64,000 bases of DNA from Mesorhizobium loti (GCF_013170705.1 NZ_CP033334.1:1550001-1614000); one strand, 5' to 3'; positions 8,101-18,576 are shown, numbered from the stretch's first letter. Program-made: numbers and translations. The notes: generated from the sequence alone by a model not told the origin.

Positions 8101-9054
8101 ATGAGCCTGCAACTGACAGGAATCCACCATCTGACCGCCATCACCGCCAATGCACCCGGCAATCTTCACTTCTACACGAAGGTGCTGGGCCTGCGGTTGG
8201 TCAAGAAGACGGTGAACCAGGACGATACGTCGGCCTACCACCTCTTTTATGCCGACGGTGAGGCGACACCGGGCACGGACCTCACCTTCTTCGACTGGCC
8301 GGTTGGCCGCGAACGACGCGGCACCCACAGCATTGCGCGGACCAGCCTCAGGGTCGGCAGCCGGGAGAGCCTTGCCTGGTGGAAGCAGCATCTGGCCGCT
8401 GAGAGCATTGAGACAGGAGAGATTGCCGACATCGGCGGCTATCCCGGCCTGGATTTCGAGGATCCTGAAGGCCAGCGTCTGCGGCTGATCAGCGATGGCG
8501 GCAAGGGCGGCAGCCACCCCTGGGCGCAAAGCCCGGTACCGGCCGAGCATCAGATCCGGGGGCTCGGGCCGATCGTCATCAGCGTCCCCGACATCACCAA
8601 TACCGAGGCGGTGCTGACCAGGGTCATGAACATGCGCAAGGTCCGCGACTATGCCTCCCCTGACGGCGAGGGCCAGGTCCACGTCTTCGAAATGGGCGCG
8701 GGCGGGCCGGCGGCGGAGCTTCATGTCGCCGTGCAGCCCGGCCTGGCGCCGGCAAGGCAAGGCGCCGGCGCGGTTCACCACGTCGCCTTCAGGGCGCCGG
8801 ACCAGGAGACGCTGCATCAATGGACCGCCCGTCTGGGCGAATTCCGCCTGCCGTCGAGCGGCGAGGTCGAGCGCTACTACTTCCGCTCGCTCTATTTCCG
8901 CGAGCCAAACGGCATCCTGTTCGAGATTGCCACGGACGGGCCGGGCTTCACCGCCGATGAGCCGCTGGAGACGCTGGGCGAAAGCCTGGCCCTGCCGCCG
9001 TTCCTCGAACCGAAACGCGCCTCGATCGAGGCCGGCCTCAAGCCGCTGAGGTAA
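8101..9054 (+). CDS. Ring-cleaving dioxygenase-like protein with two VOC domains
   Basis: A 317-residue protein with tandem vicinal-oxygen-chelate modules, roughly residues 1-145 and 155-290. Metal-ligand positions are visible: GIHHLTAI near the N-terminus, GAGAVHHVAF near residue 220 and ILFEIATDGPGF near residue 275. This layout matches the MhqO/MhqA family of putative hydroquinone- or catechol-type extradiol dioxygenases that use Fe(II). The natural substrate is unknown. A GGGAGACGACC ribosome site lies just before the ATG. Confidence 0.85.
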   Translation: MSLQLTGIHHLTAITANAPGNLHFYTKVLGLRLVKKTVNQDDTSAYHLFYADGEATPGTDLTFFDWPVGRERRGTHSIARTSLRVGSRESLAWWKQHLAAESIETGEIADIGGYPGLDFEDPEGQRLRLISDGGKGGSHPWAQSPVPAEHQIRGLGPIVISVPDITNTEAVLTRVMNMRKVRDYASPDGEGQVHVFEMGAGGPAAELHVAVQPGLAPARQGAGAVHHVAFRAPDQETLHQWTARLGEFRLPSSGEVERYYFRSLYFREPNGILFEIATDGPGFTADEPLETLGESLALPPFLEPKRASIEAGLKPLR

Positions 9055-9082
9055 CTCAAGACAGACGGGCGAGAGGAGTACT

Positions 9083-10639
9083 TTGACAGCCGGCCGCCAT
9101 GCAGGGCAAAAAGCGGCTGTCGAAATTCCTCTCGTTCGTTGTGAGACCATGACTGTCGGCCAGCCGCTTATGCCAGCCACCGCCGCCGACCTGACACGGA
9201 GTGATTCGCAGGCGTTGGCCATGTTGGTGCTGGCAGCAGTCTCGGCGTCGCTTGCCTTTTACAATCTCGACTTCCCTTTTGGGATCCAGCCGGACGAGTC
9301 GATCAAGGTGGCGTTTGCCGCGGGGCAGCACCACAATTACGCACACCCGCCATTGTTGATCGTATTGGCCCGCTTCGCGGGATGGCTTTCCGGCGCGTCG
9401 AACGAACATGACTATTTGCTGGCTGGCCGAAGTGTCAGCGCGTTGGCCTGTGTTGCGGCAAGTATCCTCTTCTACATCGTGTTGCGGCGTTACGCGGATG
9501 ATATCAATGCCTTCCTGTGGGCCTGCGTTTTCGCGGTCTCGCCAGCCATCGCGGTTCATGCGCATTACTTCAAGGAAGACGCTGTCCTGGTCTTCGCCCT
9601 GTGTGTCGGGCTGCATGCGCTCGTGCGGCTGAGGGAGCAGGCCAACTCAGTCAATCTCGTCTATTTCGGATTTGCGCTCGGCCTCGCCGTCTCGGCGAAA
9701 TACGTGGGCGCCGGCAACAGCCTCGCTCTTTTCATCGTGGCGATCTTCTACTGCCGGCTCGGTCTCAGGCAGACCGCCATCATCGTCGCCGCTGACGCGC
9801 TTACCATATTGGCGATCTTCGGCGCGTCGCTGCTGACCGAGGCCGGAAGTGGCCTTTCAACGGTGATCAGAGGCCTTGGCTCGGAACTGATGCATGCTGA
9901 AACGGGTCACGACCTCAAGGAGTGGTTCTGGGAGGGCTATGGGCTTATGCATTTCCGCTACCATCTGATCCCCAGCCTCACCAGCCCGACCGCGGCGATC
10001 GCGCTTGGGGCGATCGCTTTCGCTATCATCGCCGACCGTAACAGATATGTTGTCGCCTACGCGGGCGGAGCCTTCATCTGGCTCTTCCTGCTCGAACTTT
10101 CGCCGCTCAAACTCTTCGGCTCCATGCGTTACATCCTGCCGGTCGTTGTCTACCTTCTGCTGGCTGCGGGCATCGCTTGCTCCAGGGCGATCGGGCTGCG
10201 AAGCACGCCGGTGGCAATCGGACTTGGACTTGTTGCGATGGTTGCCAGCGCGCACGCCGGCATGGCCTATGTCGCGAACCTGGACCGGGGAACGGATACA
10301 CGCTTTGCAGCGATGCGCTTCCTTGAAGAGCGGGAAATCAGGCGTTTCGTGGTGGACTATCCAATGGGAGAGCCGGCACCGGAAACCAGGGACTACAGCA
10401 ATCTCTCGTCGGCCGATTACCTCGTATCGTTGAAGTTTCAGCGATATCTGCGTGGCGGAGGATTGAGAGCGCAGGATCCGCTAATTTATGAGCTTGCCGG
10501 CATGTTCCAATGCCTCGAAGGTCATGTCGTGGTGCAATTTTCGAAGCCATATGGCAACTATGGCTATGTCGCGCCGACGGTTAGGATCTATGATCTGCGC
10601 AATGCGCGATCCTGCATCCCCGCAAGCATCGTCCGCTGA
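9083..10639 (+). CDS. GT39/ArnT-like membrane glycosyltransferase
   Basis: A membrane protein of about 518 residues with ten or more hydrophobic segments. After the first membrane helix comes the acidic loop FGIQPDESIKVAF, followed by HNYAHPPLLIVLARF, the pattern of PMT/ArnT (PMT_2) enzymes that use polyprenyl-phosphate sugars on the periplasmic side. A soluble C-terminal part follows after about residue 400. The start is uncertain: TTG at 9083 has a good GAGAGGAG ribosome site, while ATG at 9149 (MTVGQPLMP) is the first Met. Acceptor and sugar cannot be told. It lies 28 bases after the VOC gene. Confidence 0.75.
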   Translation: MTAGRHAGQKAAVEIPLVRCETMTVGQPLMPATAADLTRSDSQALAMLVLAAVSASLAFYNLDFPFGIQPDESIKVAFAAGQHHNYAHPPLLIVLARFAGWLSGASNEHDYLLAGRSVSALACVAASILFYIVLRRYADDINAFLWACVFAVSPAIAVHAHYFKEDAVLVFALCVGLHALVRLREQANSVNLVYFGFALGLAVSAKYVGAGNSLALFIVAIFYCRLGLRQTAIIVAADALTILAIFGASLLTEAGSGLSTVIRGLGSELMHAETGHDLKEWFWEGYGLMHFRYHLIPSLTSPTAAIALGAIAFAIIADRNRYVVAYAGGAFIWLFLLELSPLKLFGSMRYILPVVVYLLLAAGIACSRAIGLRSTPVAIGLGLVAMVASAHAGMAYVANLDRGTDTRFAAMRFLEEREIRRFVVDYPMGEPAPETRDYSNLSSADYLVSLKFQRYLRGGGLRAQDPLIYELAGMFQCLEGHVVVQFSKPYGNYGYVAPTVRIYDLRNARSCIPASIVR

Positions 10640-10722
10640 TGGTATGCGCTGGAACATCTGGCTTCGGCCGGTGATTTATAAGCAGGTTTTGACAGCCGGT
10701 CGCGTTGCTGGTCAAAGGCGGC

Positions 10723-10884
10723 ATGACGAAACTTCTCGCCCTTGTCATCGTCGGCTTCATGGTCATCCAGCTGATCAAGCCAATCGGCTGGCCCGGGCTC
10801 AGGCGGCGCGCCGATTTCTGGAAGCTGGCGCTTCTCGCCATGGCAGCGATCTCGCTGGCGGCCGTGCTCGGGCATTTGACATAG
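10723..10884 (+). CDS. Small two-helix membrane protein (53 aa)
   Basis: An ATG at 10723 opens a 53-codon frame, MTKLLALVIVGFMVIQLIKP, then a polar turn GWPGLRRRADFW, then a second hydrophobic helix LALLAMAAISLAAVLGHL. The two membrane segments with a positively charged loop are good evidence for a real small inner-membrane protein. Function unknown. It lies 83 bases after the GT39-like gene and could be in the same transcript. Confidence 0.65.
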   Translation: MTKLLALVIVGFMVIQLIKPIGWPGLRRRADFWKLALLAMAAISLAAVLGHLT

Positions 10885-10916
10885 GCCTTCCCAAGACAAG
10901 ATCGGTTTCTTGGCTG

Positions 10917-11630
10917 TCAGCTGGTGAGGACCATGCCGACGAGATGTTCCGCCCAGGCCCGGTAACCCGCCTCCGAGGCATGGAAGCCGTCCGAGGCAAA
11001 ACCGGCCTCGGGATTGGTGATCGGCAGGCGGGGCGCGGGCAATGCGCCGCGCTCCAGGCACAGCCGCTCGCCCATCCGGTTCATCGCGGTGGCGCGGATT
11101 TCGAGGATTTTCCCCAGCAGCGTCGGCATGGCCGGCGCCCGCGTGAACTCCAGAACCGGCGACCACACCACGCGCGCCTCCGGCCATTTGGCGCGCAGCG
11201 CGTAGAGCAGGCCGCCGAACTCCTTCTTGAAGCGCGGCACGGAATGAAAATTCTTGGTGTCGTTGGTGCCGATGGCGAGCACGATATGCGTCCACTGATC
11301 GGGGGACAGATTGGGCAGGACGTGGTCGCGGATCTGGCCTGACGTCGCTGAATTGAAGCCGGCGGCGCGCCAGCGCACGGCGTGGCCGGTACGTTGCGAG
11401 ACCAGAACGGCGAGCTGCGCGGCAAGCCCGTCCTCGGAATTGCCTATGCCGACCGAGGCGGCGGAGGAATCGCCCAGCACCAGCAGCGAGACCACCGGTG
11501 CCTTGCCTGATATCTCGTGCATGACCGGTCCCTGTGCCGGCAGCATCCGCGAGGTGCGGCGGCGCACACCCAATCCCTGCCAGACATAGACGGGGAAGGC
11601 GAGCCAGGTGAGAAGGGCGGGAAAACGCAT
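10917..11630 (-). CDS. SGNH/GDSL hydrolase, membrane-anchored or exported
   Basis: A 237-residue esterase-like protein. An N-terminal hydrophobic stretch (FPALLTWLAFPVYVWQGLGV) looks like a signal anchor. SGNH blocks are clear: LLVLGDSSAASVG (nucleophile Ser), FNSATSGQIRD, a HIVLAIGTNDTKN block III, and the catalytic pair in FASDGFHASEAGY. The fold hydrolyses ester bonds on acyl or acetylated carbohydrate substrates; the substrate here is not known. It is convergent with the small membrane protein gene. Confidence 0.85.
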   Translation of the reverse strand: MRFPALLTWLAFPVYVWQGLGVRRRTSRMLPAQGPVMHEISGKAPVVSLLVLGDSSAASVGIGNSEDGLAAQLAVLVSQRTGHAVRWRAAGFNSATSGQIRDHVLPNLSPDQWTHIVLAIGTNDTKNFHSVPRFKKEFGGLLYALRAKWPEARVVWSPVLEFTRAPAMPTLLGKILEIRATAMNRMGERLCLERGALPAPRLPITNPEAGFASDGFHASEAGYRAWAEHLVGMVLTS

Positions 11631-11691
11631 GGCGATACCGTGGAATGATTTGCGGCAGGCTTAGCGCATGTTTCGGCGGAGGTGAACGCCT

Positions 11692-12432
11692 TCAGTCGCA
11701 GCAGTTCGTCGGAGCCGCCTGCTTGTCCTGATATTCGTCGTGCAGGCGCACCCAGTCCATCAGGCCATGATAGGGGCCATTTTCATTGCGGCCTTTCGGC
11801 GTCATATCGAGATAGTCATAGGCGCCGATCTGCGCCTCGCCGCCGCGCGCACGCGACAGGAAGGTGAGGAAGATCTCGCCGCTCTCGTCCTTGTAGAAAA
11901 CACTGGTGCCGGGAAGCTCCCTCGATGTCCGTGGACGGGTCTCGAAATTGTAGGTGGTGTCGCCGGCGGCTATCTGCTTGTCGGTGAAGGAAACCTGCAT
12001 GTCGAAGTTGAAGTCCGAGGCATAGGACGACACCCAGTCGAATTTCCAGCCCATGCGCCGCTTGTAGGGCGCAAGCTCGGCCAGCGGCGCCCGCGAGATC
12101 ACCACCAGGGTTACGTCGTGATGCCTCAAATGCTGATTGGCGCCGTCTATATGATCGGCAAGGAAGGAGCAGCCCTCGCAATGATGCGTGCAGCCCGGCC
12201 CGAACATGAAGTGGTAGACGATCAGCTGGCTGTTGGCACCAAACAGGTCGGTCAGTTTCTTCGGCCCCTGTTCAGTCTCGAAGACATAGTCCTTCCTGAT
12301 CCTCAGCCAGGGCAATCCACGCCGCTCGGCCGCGATGCGCTCGCGAAGCCGGGTCAGTTCCTTCTCGCGGGCCAGATGTGCCTTGTGCGCCTGGAACCAG
12401 TCTTCGCGTGAAACGATCTTGTTGCGATGCAT
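11692..12432 (-). CDS. DUF899 thioredoxin-like family protein
   Basis: A 246-residue protein typical of DUF899: MHRNKIVSREDWFQAHKAHL at the start, LTDLFGANSQLIVYHFMFGP, then a cysteine-rich segment CTHHCEGCSFLADHIDG near residue 90, and SSYASDFNFDMQVSF. The fold is thioredoxin-like, but the redox role of the family has not been shown. The start at 12432 gives the usual family length, although the frame is open for 24 more codons. A CNCCD-like terminus (PTNCCD) is noteworthy. A palindromic dispersed repeat stands upstream. Confidence 0.85.
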   Translation of the reverse strand: MHRNKIVSREDWFQAHKAHLAREKELTRLRERIAAERRGLPWLRIRKDYVFETEQGPKKLTDLFGANSQLIVYHFMFGPGCTHHCEGCSFLADHIDGANQHLRHHDVTLVVISRAPLAELAPYKRRMGWKFDWVSSYASDFNFDMQVSFTDKQIAAGDTTYNFETRPRTSRELPGTSVFYKDESGEIFLTFLSRARGGEAQIGAYDYLDMTPKGRNENGPYHGLMDWVRLHDEYQDKQAAPTNCCD

Positions 12433-12498
12433 GAATCTCTCCCTGTCTGCACCCCAAGGACGTTCGGGATGAGCGCAAACCGACATCGCTCGTTGGTC

Positions 12499-12569
12499 GA
12501 GCATGATCCCTGGACAAGCCGGCTCCCGTTTGTCCGAGAAGACCGGCTCCCGCCTTTTGGATCATGCTC
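12499..12569. repeat. Palindromic dispersed repeat bounded by GAGCATGATCC/GGATCATGCTC
   Basis: Perfect 11-bp inverted ends at 12499-12509 and 12559-12569 enclose internal repeats of CCGGCTCCCG. This class of intergenic palindrome is widespread in Mesorhizobium and Rhizobium genomes. Confidence 0.75.
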
Positions 12570-12630
12570 CGGTGCCGAGAGGGAGATAAGGACGGACAGG
12601 TTCCATCCCAAGCCCGCGCCTGCCGCAAAC

Positions 12631-12658
12631 AAAAACCCGGGCGCATTGGCCCGGGTTT
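12631..12658 (-). terminator. Rho-independent terminator of the aldolase gene
   Basis: The stem AAACCCGGG/CCCGGGTTT with an 8-base loop is followed by five T on the minus strand, 24 bases after the fba stop codon. Confidence 0.85.
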
Positions 12659-12681
12659 GAAGGGAGACGGAAGCGCTGTGT

Positions 12682-13710
12682 TCAGGCGGCCTGTTCGAGG
12701 CTCGCCTTCCATTTTCCGAGCGCGGCCAGATAGTTCATGTGAGCGCGATGGGTGAAGGCGGCCTGACCGGCCGCGACATTCGATGCCTTGCCGCTCCAGG
12801 CCTTCTGCGGGGCGGCCTGCAGCGCGCGGCCGTAGGAGAAGGTCAGCTTCCACGGATGCGGGCCGATGGCGTTGATGGCGTTGAGGTTGGCGGTCGCTTC
12901 CTCGTCCTCCTGGCCGCCGGAAAGGAAGGCGATGCCCGGGACCGCCGCCGGCACCGTCTCGCGGAACAGTTTTATGGTCATCTCGGCGACCTTTTCGGGG
13001 CTGTCCACCGTGCCCGACTTCTTGCCCGACAGCACCATGTTGGGCTTCAGGATCGTGCCTTCGAGCACGACGCGCGCCGCGTAGAGCTCGCTGTAGAGCT
13101 TAAGCAAAGTCATCTTGCTGATCTCGTAGCACGTTTCGATCGAATGGGCGCCGTCCATCAGCACTTCCGGCTCGACGATCGGCACGATGCCGGCTTCCTG
13201 GCAAAGGGCGGCGTAGCGGGCCAGGGCATGGGTGTTGGAGCCGATAGAGGTCGCCGACGGCACGCCCTTGGCGATGTCGATGTCGATCACCGCGCGCCAT
13301 TTGGCGAAGCGGGCACCGAGCTTGTAATAGTCGGCCAGCCGCTCGCGCAGGCCGTCGAGGCCTTCGGTGATGGTGTCGCCGGGAAAGCCGGCCAGAGGCT
13401 TGGCGCCGGCATCGACCTTGATGCCGGGGATGGCGCCTGACGCCTTGATGATGTCGACCAGCGGCGTGCCGTCGGCGGCCTTCTGGCGGATGGTCTCGTC
13501 ATAGAGGATGACGCCGGAAATGTACTTGGTCATCGCGTCCTTGGCGCGGAACATCATCTCGCGATAGTCGCGGCGGCTGTCGGCGGTCGATTCGACGCCG
13601 ATGACGTCGAAGCGCTTCTTGATCGTGCCGGAACTTTCATCGGCGGCCAGCAGGCCCTTGCCGTTGGCCACGATCGCGGCGGCAATGTCTTCGAGACGTT
13701 CGCTCATCAT
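12682..13710 (-). CDS. fbaB: Class I fructose-bisphosphate aldolase
   Basis: A 342-residue Schiff-base aldolase converting fructose 1,6-bisphosphate to dihydroxyacetone phosphate and glyceraldehyde 3-phosphate. The vertebrate-type class I signature is present: GKGLLAADESSGTIKKRF near residue 20, the KWRAVIDI segment, and the active-site lysine in LEGTILKPNMVLSGKK. GIAFLSGGQEDEEATANLNA forms the phosphate site. The gene ends a minus-strand run of central-carbon genes (tkt, gap, pgk), although a 278-base gap holding a repeat separates it from pgk, so it probably has its own promoter. Confidence 0.95.
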   Translation of the reverse strand: MMSERLEDIAAAIVANGKGLLAADESSGTIKKRFDVIGVESTADSRRDYREMMFRAKDAMTKYISGVILYDETIRQKAADGTPLVDIIKASGAIPGIKVDAGAKPLAGFPGDTITEGLDGLRERLADYYKLGARFAKWRAVIDIDIAKGVPSATSIGSNTHALARYAALCQEAGIVPIVEPEVLMDGAHSIETCYEISKMTLLKLYSELYAARVVLEGTILKPNMVLSGKKSGTVDSPEKVAEMTIKLFRETVPAAVPGIAFLSGGQEDEEATANLNAINAIGPHPWKLTFSYGRALQAAPQKAWSGKASNVAAGQAAFTHRAHMNYLAALGKWKASLEQAA

Positions 13711-13895
13711 GCTTCTCCTGAACCGGTTGATCTGCGCCTAACAGAACACTACCGCCAAAGGAATGACGCCGGAAAGCTCGAATCGATTGAAAGTCTCGGG
13801 CGCTCTCATTTGCTCCCGGTGAGTTGATCAGGTCGCTTGTCTTGACCGCACTTCCGCCACGCTAGGCATTTCTGCCCTGGCTGAAATGCCTTTGC

Positions 13896-13990
13896 GCGGT
13901 TCATCGTTTCGCGGAAACGCCGAACCACTCAATCTCGCTGCCTTGACGCAACCGCGCAGGGAACCGTTGTACGCTTTCCCTGGATTGCTT
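13896..13990. repeat. RIME-like dispersed repeat (diverged copy)
   Basis: GGTTC-AT-CGTTTC-GCG-GAAACG-CC-GAACC (13898-13926) is followed by TTGACGCAACCGCGCAGGGAACCG and TTTCCCTGGATTGCTT. The order of motifs equals that of the better preserved copy at 60536-60642. It fills most of the 278-base gap between fbaB and pgk. Confidence 0.65.
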
Positions 13991-15185
13991 ACCGCTTCAA
14001 TACGTCGACACCGGGCAGGGGCTTGCCTTCCATCCATTCCAGGAAAGCGCCGCCGGCGGTCGAGACATAGGTGAAGTCGTCGGCGACACCGGCGTGGTTG
14101 AGCGCTGCCACCGTGTCGCCACCACCGGCAACGGAGACCAGCTTGCCGGCCTTGGTGCGCGCGGCAGCGTGTTTTGCCGCGGCAACCGTGGCGTGATCGA
14201 ACGGCTCGATCTCGAAAGCGCCGAGCGGGCCGTTCCAGACCAGCGTCGCGGCGCGGTCGATCCATTCTCCGATGGTGGTCACGGTCTTGGCGCCGACATC
14301 GAGGATCATGCCGTCGGCCGGGACGTCGGAGATGGCGACCGTCTCGCAGGCCGCGCCCGCCTTGAACTCCCTGGCGACGACGCCGTCGACGGGCAGGATG
14401 ATGGCGCAGCCGGCCTCCGCCGCCTCGATCATGATCTGCTTGGCGGTGGGGGCGAGGTCATGCTCGCACAGCGACTTGCCGACATCGGTGCCACGCGCGG
14501 CGAGGAAGGTGTTGGCCATGCCGCCGCCGATCACCAACGCGTTGACCTTCTTCACCAGGTTCATCAACAGGTCGATCTTGGTCGAGACCTTGGCGCCGCC
14601 GACGATGGCGACGACCGGGCGCACTGGTTTGCCCAGGCCTTTCTCCAGTGCTTCCAGTTCGGCCTGCATGGTGCGGCCGGCAAAGGCCGGCAACAGACGG
14701 GCCAGCCCCTCGGTCGAGGAGTGGGCGCGGTGGGCCGCCGAAAAGGCATCGTTGACGAAGATGTCACCATTGGCGGCGAGCCTTTCGGTGAAGGCCGGGT
14801 CGTTCTTTTCCTCGGCCTTGTAGAAGCGGGTGTTTTCGAACAGCAGCACGTCGCCCTTGTTCATGGCCGCGACCGCACTGCCCGCCGTGTCGCCGACGCA
14901 ATCCGAGGCAAAGCCGACGGGGCGGCCGAGCACCTCTGACGTCGCCCTGGCGATCGGCTCCAGCGAGAATTCGGGCGAGGGACCGTCCTTAGGCCGGCCG
15001 AAATGCGCGAGCAGGATGACCTTGGCGCCCTTGCCGGACAATTCGGCGATGGTCGGCGCGACGCGTTCGATGCGGGTGGCATCGGTGACCTTGCCGTCGG
15101 CGACGGGAACGTTGAGGTCGACGCGCACCAGCACGCGCTTGCCGCTGATGTTGCCGATATCGTCCAGTGTCTTGAAGGCAGCCAT
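13989..15185 (-). CDS. pgk: Phosphoglycerate kinase
   Basis: A 398-residue enzyme transferring phosphate from 1,3-bisphosphoglycerate to ADP. Family landmarks: [16 protein letters not shown] (N-terminal substrate site), [11 protein letters not shown], a basic [18 protein letters not shown] patch, [12 protein letters not shown], and the C-terminal nucleotide site WNGPLGAFE with [12 protein letters not shown]. The length is standard. The start at 15185 was chosen because [10 protein letters not shown] is the usual rhizobial N-terminus; the frame is open further upstream without family similarity. It is followed by fbaB and preceded by a CPA1 antiporter gene on the same strand. Confidence 0.96.
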   Translation of the reverse strand: MAAFKTLDDIGNISGKRVLVRVDLNVPVADGKVTDATRIERVAPTIAELSGKGAKVILLAHFGRPKDGPSPEFSLEPIARATSEVLGRPVGFASDCVGDTAGSAVAAMNKGDVLLFENTRFYKAEEKNDPAFTERLAANGDIFVNDAFSAAHRAHSSTEGLARLLPAFAGRTMQAELEALEKGLGKPVRPVVAIVGGAKVSTKIDLLMNLVKKVNALVIGGGMANTFLAARGTDVGKSLCEHDLAPTAKQIMIEAAEAGCAIILPVDGVVAREFKAGAACETVAISDVPADGMILDVGAKTVTTIGEWIDRAATLVWNGPLGAFEIEPFDHATVAAAKHAAARTKAGKLVSVAGGGDTVAALNHAGVADDFTYVSTAGGAFLEWMEGKPLPGVDVLKR

Positions 15186-15342
15186 GCTGGTCCCTTTCCT
15201 CGGAAAATCGCCGGGACCATACCCCGCATCGGTGACGATGCAAGGCTTTGGCCGCGGCGCGGTGCGAAATTTTGAGGCGGACGGGGATACAGTCCGTGAA
15301 GATCGTCCCATGCCGATGGCACAGGGCAAACGATCGCTGTTG

Positions 15343-17223
15343 TCAGCTTCCGGTCGTTGCCTTTTCTACCGACGGCTCAGGGGCGTCCTCAGGCTCTGCC
15401 AGCGCCTGCGTCTCGATCGGTTTGCGCCAGTTGCGGATAAAGGCGCTCAGCCGGTCGCCCATCTCGCCGGCACTGAGGAACACCGGGACCCGCGCCACCG
15501 GTGCGGTCGGCTCGAAGGAAAGACCGAGGCCCGTGATCCTGCCCTTGTCGTCGACGTCCCTGACGATCAGCTCGATCGAGCCGATGAGCACGCGGTCGGC
15601 ATATTCGGCATGGCCGCCGAGCCGCGCCGTGACCAGCGCGCCGACGGTCTGCTTCTGCTCCGCCTCGGTCAGGCCCGGCGCATAGGCGGCCTCCAGCTCG
15701 GCGGCGGAGCGCGCCGGGTCGACGGCGAAGGCACCGAAGAAATCGGCATCCTCGGGGTCGACCACGGCACGGCTGGCGAACAGCTTGTCGAGCAGGCGCG
15801 GATAGCGGTCCGGCACGAAGATGTAGACCTGGTCGCCGGCGGCGAGCCGGCCCATGTCCTGGAAGCGCATCGAGCGGCCGTCGCGCAACACTAGCGAGGG
15901 CCGTGCCCAACGCGGAATACGCTCGCCGCGCGCCACCGGGCTGCCGGGTGCGACGCGATAGGCGAGTAGCTCGTGATGGGCGGAGCCCGGCAGTTCAAGT
16001 TCAACCTTGTCCAGCGGCCCCAACCGCGCCGGCACGATGAGGCCTAGGCGGCGGGCCAGGGGACCGACGGTCCAGCCCTGAACGACCAGGGACACCAGCA
16101 CGATGATGAAGGCGGTGTTGAAGATGATGCGGCCGTTCTCCAGCCCGCCGAGCAGCGGCGTGATGGCAAGCAGGATCGACACGGCGCCGCGCAGGCCGAC
16201 CCAGGAGACGAAGGCGACTTCGGGTCGCGGCAGGCGGAACGGAATCAGGCAGAGCCAGACCGCGACCGGTCTTGCGACAAACATCAGGAACAGGCCGAGC
16301 AGCACCGCCGGCACCATGATCGCCGGAAACTGCGAGGGGGTCGCGAACAGGCCGAGGATCAGGAACATGATGATCTGCGCCAGCCAGGACATGCCGTCCT
16401 GGAAGCGCTTGAGGATGGTGACGGCGCGGATGTCGGAATTGCCGGCAATGAGGCCGGCGATATAGACCGCCAGAAAGCCCGAACCGCCGATGGCGCCGGC
16501 GGCGGCGAAGACCATCAGCGACAGTGTCAACACGAAGATCGGCAGCAGGCCATGGTCGAGGTTGAGCCGGTCGACGAGACGCACGATGGCAAGGCCACCC
16601 AACACGCCGACGATGGCGCCGAGGCCCATATTGACGAGAAAGCCGAGGATCAGGCTGGTGACCAGGACGTTGGCTTCAGGGTTGGCATGGGCCGCGATGA
16701 CCTCGACCAGGGTGATGGTCAGGAAGATGGCGATCGGGTCGTTGCTGCCGGATTCCACCTCAAGCGTGGAGCGCACGCGTTCGCGCAGATTGATCTCGCC
16801 CGCGCGCAGCAGGAAGAACACCGCCGCGGCGTCGGTCGAAGCGACGGCGGCGCCGAGCAGGAAGGATTCCAGCCAGCTCAAATCGAGCAGGTAGTAGGCG
16901 GCGGCGCCGAACAGGCCGGTGGTGAGAAGCACGCCGAAGGTTGCCAGCGAGAGCGCCGGGCCCGCCGCCTGCCGCAAGGCGTTGAGCGGCGTGCCGAAGC
17001 CGGAATCGAACAAGATGACGGCGAGCGCCAGTGAGCCGGCAAAATAGGCGATACGGGCATTGTCGAATTGGATGCCGAGGCCGTCGGTTCCGGAGGCGAG
17101 TCCGATGCACAGAAAGAGCAGCAGGAGGGGGGCGCCGAAGCGGAAGGCGATCAGGCTCGAAAACGCGGCGGCGACAACCAACGCCGTGCCGACCAGCGTG
17201 ACGAGATAGATCGCATGCTCCAT
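15343..17223 (-). CDS. CPA1-family cation/proton antiporter (NhaP2/CvrA-like)
   Basis: A 626-residue inner-membrane antiporter. About twelve membrane helices span residues 5-390, containing the ion-site motifs [30 protein letters not shown] and [13 protein letters not shown] with the paired Asp. A cytoplasmic part follows with a TrkA-C-like domain ([15 protein letters not shown]) and a CorC-like end ([16 protein letters not shown]). NhaP2 relatives exchange K+ or Na+ for H+ and take part in pH and osmotic balance. The gene lies inside the glycolytic cluster between pgk and gap on the same strand, an insertion also seen in related rhizobia. Confidence 0.88.
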   Translation of the reverse strand: MEHAIYLVTLVGTALVVAAAFSSLIAFRFGAPLLLLFLCIGLASGTDGLGIQFDNARIAYFAGSLALAVILFDSGFGTPLNALRQAAGPALSLATFGVLLTTGLFGAAAYYLLDLSWLESFLLGAAVASTDAAAVFFLLRAGEINLRERVRSTLEVESGSNDPIAIFLTITLVEVIAAHANPEANVLVTSLILGFLVNMGLGAIVGVLGGLAIVRLVDRLNLDHGLLPIFVLTLSLMVFAAAGAIGGSGFLAVYIAGLIAGNSDIRAVTILKRFQDGMSWLAQIIMFLILGLFATPSQFPAIMVPAVLLGLFLMFVARPVAVWLCLIPFRLPRPEVAFVSWVGLRGAVSILLAITPLLGGLENGRIIFNTAFIIVLVSLVVQGWTVGPLARRLGLIVPARLGPLDKVELELPGSAHHELLAYRVAPGSPVARGERIPRWARPSLVLRDGRSMRFQDMGRLAAGDQVYIFVPDRYPRLLDKLFASRAVVDPEDADFFGAFAVDPARSAAELEAAYAPGLTEAEQKQTVGALVTARLGGHAEYADRVLIGSIELIVRDVDDKGRITGLGLSFEPTAPVARVPVFLSAGEMGDRLSAFIRNWRKPIETQALAEPEDAPEPSVEKATTGS

Positions 17224-17353
17224 CCGTGATTTGCCCCTCGAATTCCCTGTCTTTCCGATTCAATGGAGAGTGGGGCGAAGGCATGGCCAGTGCAAGGCGG
17301 GAGGGTGGTTTTTTGGCCGAAGCCGTCGATTTTCGTCGCTGCTCCGGCAAATG

Positions 17354-17381
17354 AAAACGCCCGGACAAAGCCGGGCGTTTC
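17354..17381 (-). terminator. Rho-independent terminator of gap
   Basis: The stem AAACGCCCGG/CCGGGCGTTT with a 6-base loop ends in TTTT on the minus strand, 27 bases after the gap stop. Confidence 0.82.
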
Positions 17382-17406
17382 AAGTCTCTGGAAGATGGGG
17401 CCGCGA

Positions 17407-18417
17407 TCAGGCGATGGTCTTGCCGAAGGCGACGGCGGTGTCGCCCATGCGGTTGGAGAAGCCCCATTCATTGTCGTACCACGACAGCACCGAAACGAAG
17501 TTGCCGTCCATCACCTTGGTCTGGTCGAGCGCCATGATCGAGGATCGCGGATCGTGGTTGAAGTCGATCGACACGTTCGGGTGATGAGTGACGCCGAGAA
17601 TGCCCTTCAACTTGCCGTTGGAAGCGGCGATGACCGCGTCGTTGATTTCCTGGACCGTGGTCGGGCGCTTGGCGATGAACTTGAAGTCGACGACCGAGAC
17701 GTTCGGGGTCGGCACGCGGATCGAGATGCCGTCGAGCTTGCCCTTGAGATCGGGCAGCACGAGGCCGATCGCCTTGGCGGCGCCGGTCGAGGTCGGGATC
17801 TGCGACAGGGCCGCGGCGCGGGCGCGGTAGAGATCCTTGTGCATGGTGTCCAGCGTCGGCTGGTCGCCCGTGTAGGAGTGAATCGTCGTCATCATGCCCT
17901 TTTCGATGCCGACCGTCTCGTGCAGCACGGCGGCCAGCGGCGCGAGGCAGTTGGTGGTGCAGGAGGCATTCGAGATGACGATGTGGTCCTTGGTCAGCTT
18001 GTCGTGGTTGATACCATAGACGACGGTGAGGTCGGCGCCTTCGGCAGGGGCCGAGACCAGAACGCGCTTGGCGCCGGCGGTCAGGTGCGCGGCGGCCTTG
18101 TCGCGGGCGGTGAAGATGCCGGTGCATTCGAGCGCGATGTCGACGCCGAGTTCCTTCCACGGCAGCTGCGTCGGGTCCTTGATGGCGGTGACCTTGAACT
18201 TTTCCTTGCCGACCGTGATCTGGTCGCCGGACACCGACACTTCATGCGGGAAGCGGCCGTGCACGCTGTCGTAGCGCAGCAGGTGCGCGTTGGTCTCGAC
18301 CGGGCCGAGGTCGTTGACGGCAACGACGTCGATGTCCTTGCGGCCGGATTCGTGGATGGCGCGCAGTATATTGCGGCCGATGCGGCCGAATCCGTTGATG
18401 GCAACTCTGACGGTCAT
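17407..18417 (-). CDS. gap: Type I glyceraldehyde-3-phosphate dehydrogenase
   Basis: A 336-residue NAD-dependent enzyme oxidising glyceraldehyde 3-phosphate to 1,3-bisphosphoglycerate. The N-terminal NAD fold starts [18 protein letters not shown]. The catalytic Cys153 lies in [13 protein letters not shown], with the partner His in the HSYTGDQ segment and the phosphate site in [26 protein letters not shown] closes the protein. Length and start are standard. It lies between tkt and the antiporter, on the same strand, with its own terminator. Confidence 0.97.
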   Translation of the reverse strand: MTVRVAINGFGRIGRNILRAIHESGRKDIDVVAVNDLGPVETNAHLLRYDSVHGRFPHEVSVSGDQITVGKEKFKVTAIKDPTQLPWKELGVDIALECTGIFTARDKAAAHLTAGAKRVLVSAPAEGADLTVVYGINHDKLTKDHIVISNASCTTNCLAPLAAVLHETVGIEKGMMTTIHSYTGDQPTLDTMHKDLYRARAAALSQIPTSTGAAKAIGLVLPDLKGKLDGISIRVPTPNVSVVDFKFIAKRPTTVQEINDAVIAASNGKLKGILGVTHHPNVSIDFNHDPRSSIMALDQTKVMDGNFVSVLSWYDNEWGFSNRMGDTAVAFGKTIA

Positions 18418-18530
18418 TTTTCTCTCCCTGGGAGCTGGAGGGCAGACGATGGGTCCGCAGCTTCATAGCGGCGCAAGCGGAAAGAATCCAGCCGCAACGA
18501 CGCGGATTTAAATCGATTAGGTTAGGCCAG

Positions 18531-18563
18531 CCCGGCGAAATCGCTTTGCGCGGTTTCGCCGGG
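18531..18563 (-). terminator. Hairpin between tkt and gap, possible terminator
   Basis: The 10-bp stem CCCGGCGAAA/TTTCGCCGGG lies about 65 bases after the tkt stop on the minus strand. No T-run follows, so termination is uncertain; it may instead stabilise the tkt mRNA end. Confidence 0.4.
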
Positions 18564-18576
18564 TCATTTCTGTTTC